Shown here one piece after another: positions 22,711-34,100 of a stretch of DNA of 64,000 bases (position 1 is the stretch's first letter; each line of letters opens with the position of its first letter). The DNA is from Drosophila miranda. Taxonomy: Eukaryota > Arthropoda > Insecta > Diptera > Drosophilidae. The DNA lies in contig NC_046676.1 of the NCBI RefSeq assembly GCF_003369915.1, positions 20,318,001 to 20,382,000 on the forward strand. Direction: 5' to 3'. The notes under the pieces are model-generated. The model saw only the letters and a program-made list of their open reading frames with translations. It had not been told where the DNA came from and searched no databases. Both the position numbers and the translations under genes were made by a program.

Positions 22711-25700
22711 GCTAAAACAGAGAAAGAGAGAAGCGCAGAGATGATCAAACGACTTGGGAAGCAAACTTCACTTCGGAGAGCAAACGGAATTCGCAACAGT
22801 TATGATAATTAATTCAATATTCTTCAGACAAAATGAAATGTGAGTGTACTGTCCCAAAACGGGTTTAAAGTGGGTCAGAGTCTGAGTCTGGTCAGTCACC
22901 GGCAGATAAACGTTACGTAATCGTCGCTGTGAACACTCGCGGCGGCACATTCAATGGGTTCGTGCAAAGCCTGACCTGGGTCAAGACCTGGCTTATGATA
23001 GATGCGCGCCTCATATGGCCCCTCTTTATTTGGTCAATTTGTTTTATTATGCAAATTTAATTGGGTTTTTTAAAATAAACATCTATTTGGATGTTTTATG
23101 AGTCAGCGCTAGCGTTGGCGTCGCTGCTGGGGCAGGGCAAATGTTGCAAGCCAAGCCCTCTGTATTTGGAGAATCAAACAAGGTCAGCAACACCAATCGC
23201 AGCCGGGATTTCGCAAACACCTTCTCGGTTTGGACGATTTCATGTCATTTCAAAATATCCCAAAACTAATCCTAATCAATTGGCGCACAAATGTCAACAA
23301 GATTCGATTATGAAATGAAAATTAACGCCGGCAAAAATTATCTCATCGCCGTGCTCTGATAGTGCTAATTGTAAGCGGATCGATCGTGTCTGCTTCCTCG
23401 CCCTGGTGGACAGAGAAAGTGACGATGGAGACGACGACTGGTTTGGCCTGCAGTTGGATCATCGGTCGTGAGGGAAAAGAGTCGGCGGCTCTCTCGCTGC
23501 CGTCCCACCAGGCAGTGCACTCCATGGATATACCATGGATGCTAATGAAACGATCGCGAAGCGATTTAAATTGTTGACAAAGCGCGACAAAGTGGGAATG
23601 AGACAGCCATGGCTAAGAAAATCTCAATTTGTATGGATCGTGATATTGACAGGAAGGAAAGCGTATTTCTTTAATAGATATGCTAGTCGAAAAACAATGT
23701 TTTCTATAATTGTTGCAACATAGAAATAATGGTTTTTCTTATATTAAGGTAGTGAAAACCACCCTGAGAAATCTAATGCACTTTTCCACTGTTGTACATC
23801 AGTGGAAAAGTGCATTAAAAGCAGAAAAAGTATCCTTTATTTCCCATATTCATTCAAGCAATCGAAAATGTTAAATGCCTAAGTTGTTCTTTGTTCTTCA
23901 CTTTCTTTGATCTATTTTTTGCATATTCATTCATTAAAAGATTACGTAATCCTTTCCAAATCTCTTAATCCAAAGCAAACCGAAACTAGAGCAATTTTCC
24001 AAGAGAAATTCACTGAACCACGGAATCTCCCATTTCCACTGGAAGAGCAATCTATGCAAATATAATTTGCAAAATTACTGACTCCATTATTAGTTCCACA
24101 ACATCAACCGAACCCCCATTTTGACATACGACACTTTTCCACTGTTGTTTTTGGTAATTACCACAAAATGCCGCTGGATCCTCATGGCTCCCGAATACAG
24201 CTGGAGATAAGGTCGAAAGCACTATTTGTGGCACTGGCTTATACCGCGGTGTAAAAGAGGGTTACTATGATCACTGGATACCACTTTAGGATGGGTGGCG
24301 GAGGAGCTCACCGCCTTGGACACTTTCGGGAATCGACTGTTGTGCTGAAGACTGTTGGCCTACGGTTATATACGCAAATACACTCTGCGCAGGTGCAGCC
24401 GGCGAAATGAGAGCACCACACACGCACGCACACTCTTTCTCCCCCACTCTCTCTCTCTCTCTCTATCTGTCTCTCTCAGTCTGTTTCTCTGCGTGAAAAC
24501 GAGAGTAAAAGACCTTGAATTCTGATAACGGTTATGTGTGTAAACAATGACGAGGCGAAGAGAGCTTTTGCTTCCCAAAGCTCCAGCTTTAGCGACAGCT
24601 GCGCTCTCTGGCGCGCTCTCGCAGCCGCTCTTATGGCTTGGTCTTGGACGTGACTTCGTCTATAGCCTGCTCCGAGTGGAGTGTTGTAATCGCTACAAAA
24701 AGCTTATGGCAATAAATGTTATAAATCTTAATGCCGAAAAAATTAAAAAATAAAGGCAAGCCCCAGCGGCAGCCGCATTTAAGCAATGCAAATTAATAGC
24801 ACGCAATGGGAAATCAAAGAAACCAAATAAACGAAATAATGTGGCAGACCTCCCCTTCCCGCGACGCCCTTTTTGACCATCTTCCTGGGGACCGATTGCC
24901 GGATGGCCGGTTTGGATTTTGATTTTTGGGAATTCTTATTGTTCAATAGCCAAAGCCGAAGGTCGTCACGTTTTTGTATACCTATACCTATATACCTATT
25001 CGGGACTGAAGATGTTTTGATATGCCAGGTGGTGTCGCATTAATTAGATGGTTTTAAATGTAATTCGTTGGCTTCGATAGCACCCAAACTCGGTTAAGGG
25101 CAATGCTCGGGGACGTGCCTATGCCTATGCCTACGGCCCATTGCATTTCTTCGTGTGCAGCAATGTGGCAAGCCCCTTGGCCAACACTTGGCCACACCGC
25201 CGAATCAATTAAAAACAATAGAAACACAGACTTGACTCCGAACATTGCGGGCATTTCTCATATCCCATGTCTGTCTGTCTGCTTTCCGTTTCACTTCCTG
25301 GGACATTGCAATGGGAGCGGATCCATATAGCCAGAGCCAGAGCCAGAGCTAAAGCCAAAGCAGCAGACATGCGGAATACCTCTTTAAATGGTTCGATTCA
25401 TTTGGCCAAAAGCAAGTTAATTGCATGTTGATTTAAGTTTGATTTTATCCGTTTTTTATTCCCTCTCCTCTCATCAACTATGGCAGGGGCTAGCCGAGGT
25501 CCACCTGTTGGCCAGATTATGGAGCTGTTCCAGGTGCGTGCGCGGTCTGGTTCCGTTTCACTTAGTGGGAAGTCCACGACAACCAGTGGGGGGAGTTTCA
25601 TAACGGGCAGTCTAGTACTGTCTGTACTACGACAGGGAAGGGGATTCATGTTAATACACTCGGACTCCTATGAAGCAGTAGGAAAGCTCCCCCACTTTCT

Positions 25701-27779
25701 CTGTGGCTCTCCCTTAATGGCCTGCCATCTATTCCCATTTCCTCTGACAGGCAGTTGTTCCACCCTCCCCCTACCCGGGCCATAAGGAAGTGCCAAACGG
25801 GATTCACACCAGGAGCCGAGCTCCGCTCCTCCAATCATATTAATATTCATCAAATCCAGATAAATGAAGCTGCCCCAATCGACAGAGTACGCTATGCCAG
25901 TGTATGTGTGTGTCCCGCTCCAGGAAGTGCTGTCCGAGCCGCCAAACTGGAATGCATTGAGTGCACGAAATGAAATGCGTAACCACTTGCCCATGGCCAT
26001 GCGTTCCCCCGCTGCAGCTCTTCGGTTTGGTTTCCATGTCCTACGCGGCTCGTGCCCCATGCCCGCTCTAACACTCGCCTCAATATCGATGTTGGACCAC
26101 TTTTACTTTTCCCCACTTCGTTCGTGGCTCAGCCATTTGCTGCAGACCTGTGTGTTTATTTATTTATTTATATCTCTCATGATTATTCATCTTATCGCTG
26201 GCGGTAATCGGTCAATGTATGTGGAGCGTTTAGCCAGCCGCAGCTATAAGGGAGTGCTGGTGGTGGTGATGTGCCGCGTGTGCAATTGGTTCCGGCATGA
26301 AAATTAGAGCAGCATTTGGCATGCACTTCCTACCTCCCTCTCCACTTGCTTTGCCCTGCTGTTGCCTGATTTGAATGGCCAAGAGATTGGCAGTACGATC
26401 GACAGATTGTGTGGGCTGTGCTCACATAACTCGTCAGGGGTGGGCGTGACATGGCCCACACACTTACACACTCACAAACTCACACATGGCAGTAAACGAC
26501 ACCTTCTTAGCCTGTACTGTCGTTTTCAGCCTTTTACTTCCGATGGACATTGCTTCCTGCTTGTCCACCAAAAAATAAGCAAATGCAGTCGATGAGGCTG
26601 GACGGGCTGCGTTGACAAAACTCACGCACCATGCCATGTGGCAAGACTTTGTTGGTGCCGTTGCATATCCATATAAGGCTGTGGCGCGCCAGTACGGGCA
26701 CTTGCCCCAGGCTTGCTACAGTTTCCGAATTTCCCTGAAACCGCAGATACAGGTATTTGAAGTGGATCGAAATTTATGATTTCATTATACGCGCATCACA
26801 GGCAATTTCCCTCTGAAGGTCGTCCGCAACGGTTGTCCTCATTCGGCGGCAAAACAAAAGACTCTGGGCACGAACCTCTCATGCAATTCGTGTCCATAAC
26901 AAAGCCCACAGCTGCATGAGTTATGTCTTTGCTATAAAGCCACAACCAAGTGTCATTTGCATAGACATTACTCTTTGGTAGACCCAAACAAATAATCATC
27001 AATCGCACCTCGTTCATTTTATTTGACCAGCGAATACAAATAATTTAACGATCGTATAAAGAGTCGCAACGGCGCCTGGGGTCGCAGACTATCTCGGAAA
27101 TGCAGCGGGGGAAAACTGGTTACCTTCCAAGTTCGCTGACCCAGAGAGCCCTTCGGTGCGACTTGGGGGGGTTAACCAGGAAACCTGTCACTCGGGGCGG
27201 GCTTTGGCTCTTCAAACGAGCTGCACTTAAGTGGGCATATCTGTTCGATTAGCTGCTAAACTGTCTGCAGCAACTGTGAGCCAGTGCGAACGGGTGATGG
27301 GATGGCATCAGCGGTCTTGCCTCAGTCAGTCGGTCAACTGCAGTCACGCCTGGCAATTGACTGGGACATGCAAACGAAGTGCAACGCGGATTGCATAATT
27401 ATACAACTGTCTGCGTCTGCGTCTGCGTCTGCACCACTGCAACAGCAGCAGCCGCACCGGCTCACAACTCCACACTTTTGCCAATCAATTTCGTTTCCGT
27501 TTTATTCATTTTCCAGTTTTTCGCATGAAACTGCACCCAAAAGTCAAAGGAAAGGTTCATCAAGGAGTCAGTCCGCATATTCGCTATGGAAGAGCCGGTT
27601 TGTTTTTCTTTTGCTGCATAAAAAGTACAAGTTTTTTCCAACGATAGCAACACAAACAGATTAATCGTATTCTTTGCCGTTATTTTAATTAAAACTCAAT
27701 AAATATTTAATACATTTTATGAAATAACCAATACATATTCGTAAATGTGTCAGTTCATACACAGAACATCTCGAAAAAC
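22711..27779. other. gene-poor stretch between the Trp/Lys genes and the foldback element
   Basis: The first coding exon of the minus-strand Trp/Lys gene must lie near its beginning but was not identified. A perfect hairpin sits at 23774-23817. A CT-rich run is at about 24438-24485 and a GTCTGC repeat at about 27412-27432. No other exon could be supported; a short frame with a fair acceptor and donor at 25487-25533 was noted and set aside. Confidence 0.5.
23774..23817. repeat. perfect 18-bp hairpin with 8-nt loop
   Basis: Bases 23774-23791 (TAATGCACTTTTCCACTG) are exactly reverse-complementary to 23800-23817, separated by TTGTACAT. Part of the stem (ACTTTTCCACTGTTG) recurs about 350 bp away near 24131. 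It could be a small-RNA precursor, the footprint of a mobile sequence, or a structured site. It is too short for a typical Drosophila pre-miRNA unless pairing continues outside, which it does not do well. Confidence 0.85.
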
Positions 27780-28240
27780 GATCTTGCTGCGTTCGCTCCA
27801 AGGATCTTCGGCTCTGGCGTTCCCCGCCGGCTCCACCTGGTGAAGGGGCCACCAGGCAGTGAGCCCCTGGGGACATGATTCCTGTCGCGCGAGGCTGTGG
27901 CCTGGGCGACCTATGGGGCCGGCCACTGCCATGGCCCTCTTCCTTGCGTTCCACGCAGCTTTCTCCACCTTTCCAGTGAAAGGGTGATCCCGCCGTAGCT
28001 CCTCGTCCTCTCTGTAAGTCGAAGAGATGAGTCCTGGCTAGACTATGGCAGCCACTGACTAGCCTGCTGCGGGCCATAGCCATAATGCAGCTGCTGTGTC
28101 GCTGACTCGACTATGGGGCGTCCCGTCCGCTGCAGCAGGGACCAGGGATCGACGCCGGAAATTTTTGAGACACGTAAGCAAATCAGTATATAATATGGAT
28201 ATATTTTATAATATATCTTCCTTCACAGAGGACTTATGTA

Positions 28241-29150
28241 CCTTGCAAGATCCGAGCCCAACAAGACATCGTCATCCTTCGACCTGGCCATCGACAACAA
28301 GGACTTTGACTACGGCAACCAAAAGAGGAGCTACGCGGGCTAGACTCTAGATAGATCTCGTTGTTGTTAGGTTTAAGGATATATGTATATTAGATAGTCC
28401 ATATATTAAGATATTAGATACAAATGTTTTCCACTTGTTTATTTATTTATCCTAGGCTAAGTTATGATGAATAAAGCTATTGAAAAATAATCCTTGCTGT
28501 ATCCTGTTTCGGAGAAACTATCCCGATTACAAAAGGGCGCGAAATATTTTTGATTGGGGAAAATGTCCTTGATCCTTGAAAAGGACTCCATTAAATCAGG
28601 GACCTTTTTTATCACAGGAAGCCTTCGCACGCCCAGATCGGCCCACAAATAGCCGAGAAAACTAAATATGTATGGTTGGGGTTGTTGGAGTCCTTAACGA
28701 AGGATCAAGGCCACTTTTCTGATCACGGCGGGTCATGGCACACTTCAATTGTGCCACAAGTAAGGTAGAAAAAAAGATATATATGTCTGGAGATGATATC
28801 CTAGATCCTTGGTCCTTGATAAGGAATGCATTAGATCAAGAAAACTATTTCGATCACAGGAAGCTATCGCACGTCCCGATTGGACAAGAAATGGCGGATT
28901 TATGCCATAAACAACAAATTACAACAACAACATCCAGTTATTACAACAACAACTACTTTCCATTTTGGGCTCTCAAAACCGAGATTTTTCGATTTTCAGA
29001 TCTGGGATACCAGGCGAACAGAAATCAGCAGAAGGTCGCTGGTTTTTTTTAAATTCCTTTTAATTTTGGTTTTACGATTTTTCATATTTTCTTTGGCCGC
29101 TATTCTCGTTTGTGGCCATTTGACCGGTCAAAGAAAGTACGAAAAAACCT
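28241..29150 (+). repeat. left inverted arm
   Basis: The arm contains a frame ending KDFDYGNQKRSYAG then TAG (28341-28343), a 63-codon open frame on the minus strand (28457-28648) and a 105-codon frame on the plus strand starting MAHFNCATSKVEKK (28735-29052). All have counterparts in the right arm. Internal direct repeats begin near 28562 and near 28797 with ATCCTTG...AAGGA...ATCACAGGAAGC. Confidence 0.8.
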
Positions 29151-30135
29151 AAAAATTAAAAGGAATTAAAAAAAACCAGCGACCTTCTGCTGATTTCTGT
29201 TCGCCTGGTATACCAGATCTGAAAATCGAAAAATCTCGGTTTTGAGAGCCCAAAGTGGAAAGTAGTTGTTGTTGTAAGGTTAGGTTTTTTCGTACTTTCT
29301 TTGACCGGTCAAATGGCCACAAACGAGAATAGCGGCCAAAGAAAATATGAAAAATCGTAAAACCTAAAAATTAAAAGGAATTAAAAAAAACAAGCGACCT
29401 TCTGCTGATTTCTGTTCGCCTGGTATCCCAGATCTGAAAATCGAAAAATCTCGGTTTTGAGAGCCCAAAGTGGAAAGTAGTTGTTGTTGTAAGGTTAGGT
29501 TTTTTCGTACTTTCTTTGACCGGTCAAATGGCCACAAACGAGAATAGCGGCCAAAGAAAATATGAAAAATCGTAAAACCTAAAAATTAAAAGGAATTAAA
29601 AAAAACCAGCGACCTTCTGCTGATTTCTGTTCGCCTGGTATACCAGATCTGAAAATCGAAAAATCTCGGTTTTGAGAGCCCAAAGTGGAAAGTAGTTGTT
29701 GTTGTAAGGTTAGGTTTTTTCGTACTTTCTTTGACCGGTCAAATGGCCACAAACGAGAATAGCGGCCAAAGAAAATATGAAAAATCGTAAAACCTAAAAA
29801 TTAAAAGGAATTAAAAAAAACAAGCGACCTTCTGCTGATTTCTGTTCGCCTGGTATCCCAGATCTGAAAATCGAAAAATCTCGGTTTTGAGAGCCCAAAG
29901 TGGAAAGTAGTTGTTGTTGTAAGGTTAGGTTTTTTCGTACTTTCTTTGACCGGTCAAATGGCCACAAACGAGAATAGCGGCCAAAGAAAATATGAAAAAT
30001 CGTAAAACCTAAAAATTAAAAGGAATTAAAAAAAACCAGCGACCTTCTGCTGATTTCTGTTCGCCTGGTATCCCAGATCTGAAAATCGAAAAATCTCGGT
30101 TTTGAGAGCCCAAAGTGGAAAGTAGTTGTTGTTGT
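29061..30135 (+). repeat. 215-bp tandem repeats at the palindrome centre
   Basis: The junction TTGTTGTAAGGTTAGG recurs at exactly 215-bp spacing (AAGGT at 29276, 29491, 29706 and 29921; the next boundary falls at 30136). Units contain TTTGACCGGTCAAATGG and CCAGATCTGAAAATC and differ by single bases, for example GGTATAC versus GGTATCC in alternate units. The first part (about 29050-29146) is in inverted orientation, so the fold axis lies near 29147. Confidence 0.9.
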
Positions 30136-30816
30136 AATAACTGGATGTTGTTGTTGTAATTTGTTGTTTATGGCATAAATCCGCCATTTCTTGTCCGATC
30201 GGGACGTGCGATAGCTTCCTGTGATGGAAATAGTTTTCTTGATCTAATGCATTCCTTATCAAGGACCAAGGATCAAGGATATTCTCTTCAGACATATATA
30301 TCTTTTTTTCTACCTTACTTGTGGCACAATTGAAGTGTGCCATGACCCGCCGTGATCAGAAAAGTGTCCTTGATCCTTCGTTAAGGACTCCAACAACCCC
30401 AACCATACATATTTAGTTTTCTCGGCTATTTGTGGGCCGATCTGGGCGTGCGAAGGCTTCCTGTGATAAAAAAGGTCCCTGATTTAATGGAGTCCTTTTC
30501 AAGGATCAAGGACATTTTCCCCAATCAAAAATATTTCGCGCCCTTTTGTAATCGGGATAGTTTCTCCGAAACAGGATACAGCAAGGATTATTTTTCAATA
30601 GCTTTATTCATCATAACTTAGCCTAGGATAAATAAATAAACAAGTGGAAAACATTTGTATCTATTATCTAAATATATATCCTTAAACCTAACAACAACGA
30701 GATCTATCTAGAGTCTAGCCCGCGTAGCTCCTCTTTTGGTTGCCATAGTCAAAGTCCTTGTTGTCGATGGCCAGATCGAAAAATGACGATATCTTGTTGG
30801 GCTCGGATCTTGCAAG
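30010..30816 (-). repeat. right inverted arm
   Basis: This is the reverse complement of the left arm. The 105-codon frame is at 30026-30343 on the minus strand, the 63-codon frame at 30430-30621 on the plus strand, and the KDFDYGNQKRSYAG frame ends at TAG (30715-30717, minus). A few substitutions separate the arms. Confidence 0.8.
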
Positions 30817-31056
30817 GGTTGCGCTTCTATCCTGCTGTGATAGGACTCGGCCTGTCTCAAATTCGCCTCGGTAATGCTTGGATAGGACCGGTTAGTCGAC
30901 TCAGCGACATAGCAGTGGCATCATGCCTATGGCCCGCAGCAGGACAGTCTGGCTGACACAGTCCAGCCAGGAGTCATCCCTTGGACCTCCCGAGAGGACG
31001 ACGTGGAATCCACCGCGGTGGAGGTACCGACGGCGTAGACCGGAGGAAGCGAGCTG

Positions 31057-31145
31057 CTAAAATGAAAGAACGAGTTAAATAAAGTATATGAATAAACAAT
31101 AACTTAATAACTTAACTCACCTAGCGGGGTAAGAGAAGAGGATCG
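31057..31145 (-). other. GT-AG intron signal beside the foldback element
   Basis: On the minus strand a strong donor (CCGCTAG|GTGAGTTAAG) at 31120 and an acceptor (TTCATTTTAG|CAGCTCGC) at 31057 enclose a 64-bp AT-rich intron. The reading frame joined across it (SLTPL|AARFLRSTPSVPPPRW) is open for about 80 codons. This suggests that a spliced gene or captured gene piece extends from the flank into the element. No family was recognised. Confidence 0.35.
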
Positions 31146-34100
31146 CTGCATAGCAGGTTGTTGCAGGAGAGGGTATCGGCCCTTAGGGCTGGAGGGAAGG
31201 CGATCGTGGATGCAGTATCGATTCGATCGGCGTTTAGCTTCCGCCGCAGATTCCCTTCGGTCCGCCCTTGGTCTTCGGTAATGTTGAAGATATACAAAAC
31301 TGATGTATTTAATTTGCTGTTATCGAATCGTAATAGAGTCCATAAAATCCATCTAAATAATTTTGTTTTTTATATGCATTTATATGAATTTATGATGGAA
31401 TCTACTCTTAAACGGCCACATCTCTTAGGCAAATCCGCAGTTTTACATTGCCGATGAAAGAAATCGTTTGCGACATGTTTGGTGTATGACTGATACATCT
31501 ATAGAGTGTATGGTTAGGGGCTTGGCCAATGTACGCTTGATACTTTACTCTAACTCATTATTAATTTACGTTTATTACAATGTTTTTGAGCGCGCGTAGT
31601 TGAAACTGAAGATGCCAGACCATCGCGTCGGAGTCGCAGGTGTTGCCACACCAGCGAACGACTCGTAGTTGCAGTGTTGCTGAGGGGCTGCGATCCGGGC
31701 TGCCACATAGTACATACTTAAACTAAGTGGCAACCTCTGGCCATCGCGAACCAAGCGATTCAGACATAGGTGGCGCCAAATGTAAATTTACTACACAGGA
31801 GTCGCCACATTTCCCGCCGATTCATTTCAAATTTGAATATTTCGTTCTTTGGAAATATTGATTATTTAATGTGAAAATATTAAATAATCTCGCCCTTTCT
31901 TTCATTATTAATACTATTAGTGCTGCCAGTTCCACTGTTGACCCACCCAATGGTAATGCAAACAGAATGCGAGCATGGAAATTGAATGGGACCGCGCGGA
32001 CACCCATCGGGGATTGGGTGTGTCCTGTCGCCGCAGCGAAGCGAAAAGTTCAACAGGCTGCTCCACTAAATCAACAAAAACAAAACCGCAGAGTACCGAT
32101 AAGCGCCGCACAACCAAGGGGGGGGTGAGAGAATAGGGAGGGGGTGGCTGGAGGGTTCAGACAGGAAGCCAAGTGACCCGCATAGGACCGACGCTGGGGA
32201 CACACCAGCAAAACAAACAAATGGCTCACATTAAAATGAACGGCAACGGAAATATTAGCGAAAATGTTGAAAATTTGTGTACAGCAGAAGCAGAGAGCAG
32301 CAACACGGACCCGGACACGGAGACCCAAACCCGGACCCAGATCCGGATACAGCGTGGAGTGGGTAGAGGGGTCGGAGTTGGAACCCCGGGGACACTTAAC
32401 AGGCTTCGTCGCTGGCGTCGTTTGTTGCTATTTGGCCAGGCCAAACAAACGGAGATGGGGCGACTGGATGTGGGGTAGTATGTGGAATGGGAAATGGGGA
32501 CTGGGGACTGGGGACTGGGGAGCAGCCAGTCCTGCCCAGTGGTTGCAGTCCTAAAATGGATATGGGTTGACAACTGGCAGTTGTAGCCATCCTTGTTGGT
32601 CCGCCTCCTCTAGTCTCCGGGCGAATGCACGTTGGACATGCAAGGAAAGGCAGCCGCTGCGAATAGGGGCGGTTCCTCTGTGGTGTAGCCTTCTCTAACT
32701 GAAAAACTGTGTTCGAAATTAGCTTTCTTGAGAGCAGGGGAAACTATGTCACCGTTTTGGCCCCTGGACTAAATTGGGCGCGGGAAGTACGGGCAGCTAG
32801 CCTGCTCGGATCGTTTAAATACAACGATTGGCGCTGCTCCTGTTGTCATGCAACTCGAACGAGGCCCGTAGCGTAGTCATGTCATGGGCGAATCGACATT
32901 CAAAGCTTTATCAATCGGAATAACAGATACAATCTGCCTATTAAGCTACTTATGCTTATGCCCCGGCATGCCAGAACCTGTCTGCTGTGTAATTCTGGCA
33001 CGTATAGGGATAGGGGACAGGGGAGAAGAAAGACCCTTTCGTACTTTGTGCAATCCAGATGGGAATTCCTTGTGACTGCATGTAAATTGTTATCAAGTTC
33101 GTTACTTGCTGATTATATAACTAATTTCCTTGACAATGGGGCAACAGAAGAAAGGAAACTGTCTCAATTTCAAGAGGCTACCTTGGAGACTTTGGAGACA
33201 ATAGAGATAATGTGTAAATAAACACCTAAACCCATTGAAATTATATGGATTTCTGTTCAATATTTCGTATGTTTCTTTCAGTTTTCTGGTGATTCACTTC
33301 GTGAATGCTCGTGCCACATTTCTGTCTGGGGGCTTCGTTGTTCTCCTAGCCATAAACCTACTTTAAGGTCCACAAACCAGAATCAACTTAAAAAACAGTT
33401 CGCTGCCTTTTGTTTGCGCCATCAATTCTTTTATTTCAATTCATTCAAGTATTCTTTGTTCCCAAAATCTTTTAATAGTTTCCTTACCACAAAAGTGGAA
33501 TGGCACGCAAAGGCCATACAGAATACACACGGAAAAATTAGTAACAGAATTAAACAAATACTAAATATTTAAAGCACAACAACCACACACGCATAAATGG
33601 AAATTGAAATAATAAATGCCCACCAGAAAACTCACATAAATCAGCTGACAAATGACAAATTGTTGTTGTTTTGTGTTTTGTGGTGACAAGTTTTTCTCAA
33701 GGGGAAATGGAAATGGAATTGCGAAATGTTTTATAAGAAATTCTAAAGAATTTCCTCTGCAGAATTCACTTGATTGGAAGTGAAGAACTATGTTCCTTTT
33801 CAGAGCAGCCCAAGGAGCCTTCTTGACCTGAGATTCCACACTCCACCAGGCTGTTGGCCCCTCTGTGTGCAGTGGAGTCAAATAAAAAACGGACCAAGCT
33901 CACTTCACAGCTGTTCTCCATGTGATTGATGGATCCGCGCTGCCTCACCTCATTCGAGAGGGGAATAGGATCGATCCCAGTCCATGCTACCTAATGTATG
34001 TATATCCGCAATGGCCTCCAACGAAAGACTTTTTTGGTGCTGCCACTGCCGCGGATGATGATGTTGCTGTTGCTGTTTATGTTTGTCTGATCTGCGATGG

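Larger units (their letters stand above)
27780..31145. mobile_element. foldback-like palindromic element
   Basis: The left arm (about 28241-29150) and right arm (about 30010-30816) are inverted copies with few differences. More diverged inverted similarity extends outward to about 28025 on the left and 30990 on the right. The centre is a tandem array of 215-bp units. Inside each arm is a second, diverged direct repeat. The architecture (long compound inverted repeats with tandem subrepeats, no recognisable transposase) is that of Foldback- or Galileo-type DNA elements. Arms also carry conserved open frames. The family name and exact ends are not established; no target-site duplication was found by eye. 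Confidence 0.65.

Noticed and set aside
25487-25533. Short frame (ASRGPPVGQIMELFQ) preceded by a pyrimidine tract and CAG and followed by GTGCGT
   Set aside because: It looks like a microexon, but no neighbouring exon or known protein could be linked to it.
31566-31815. Possible LTR end with TTTGGCGCC resembling a primer-binding site
   Set aside because: No second LTR, no polyprotein and no clear TG...CA ends could be found.
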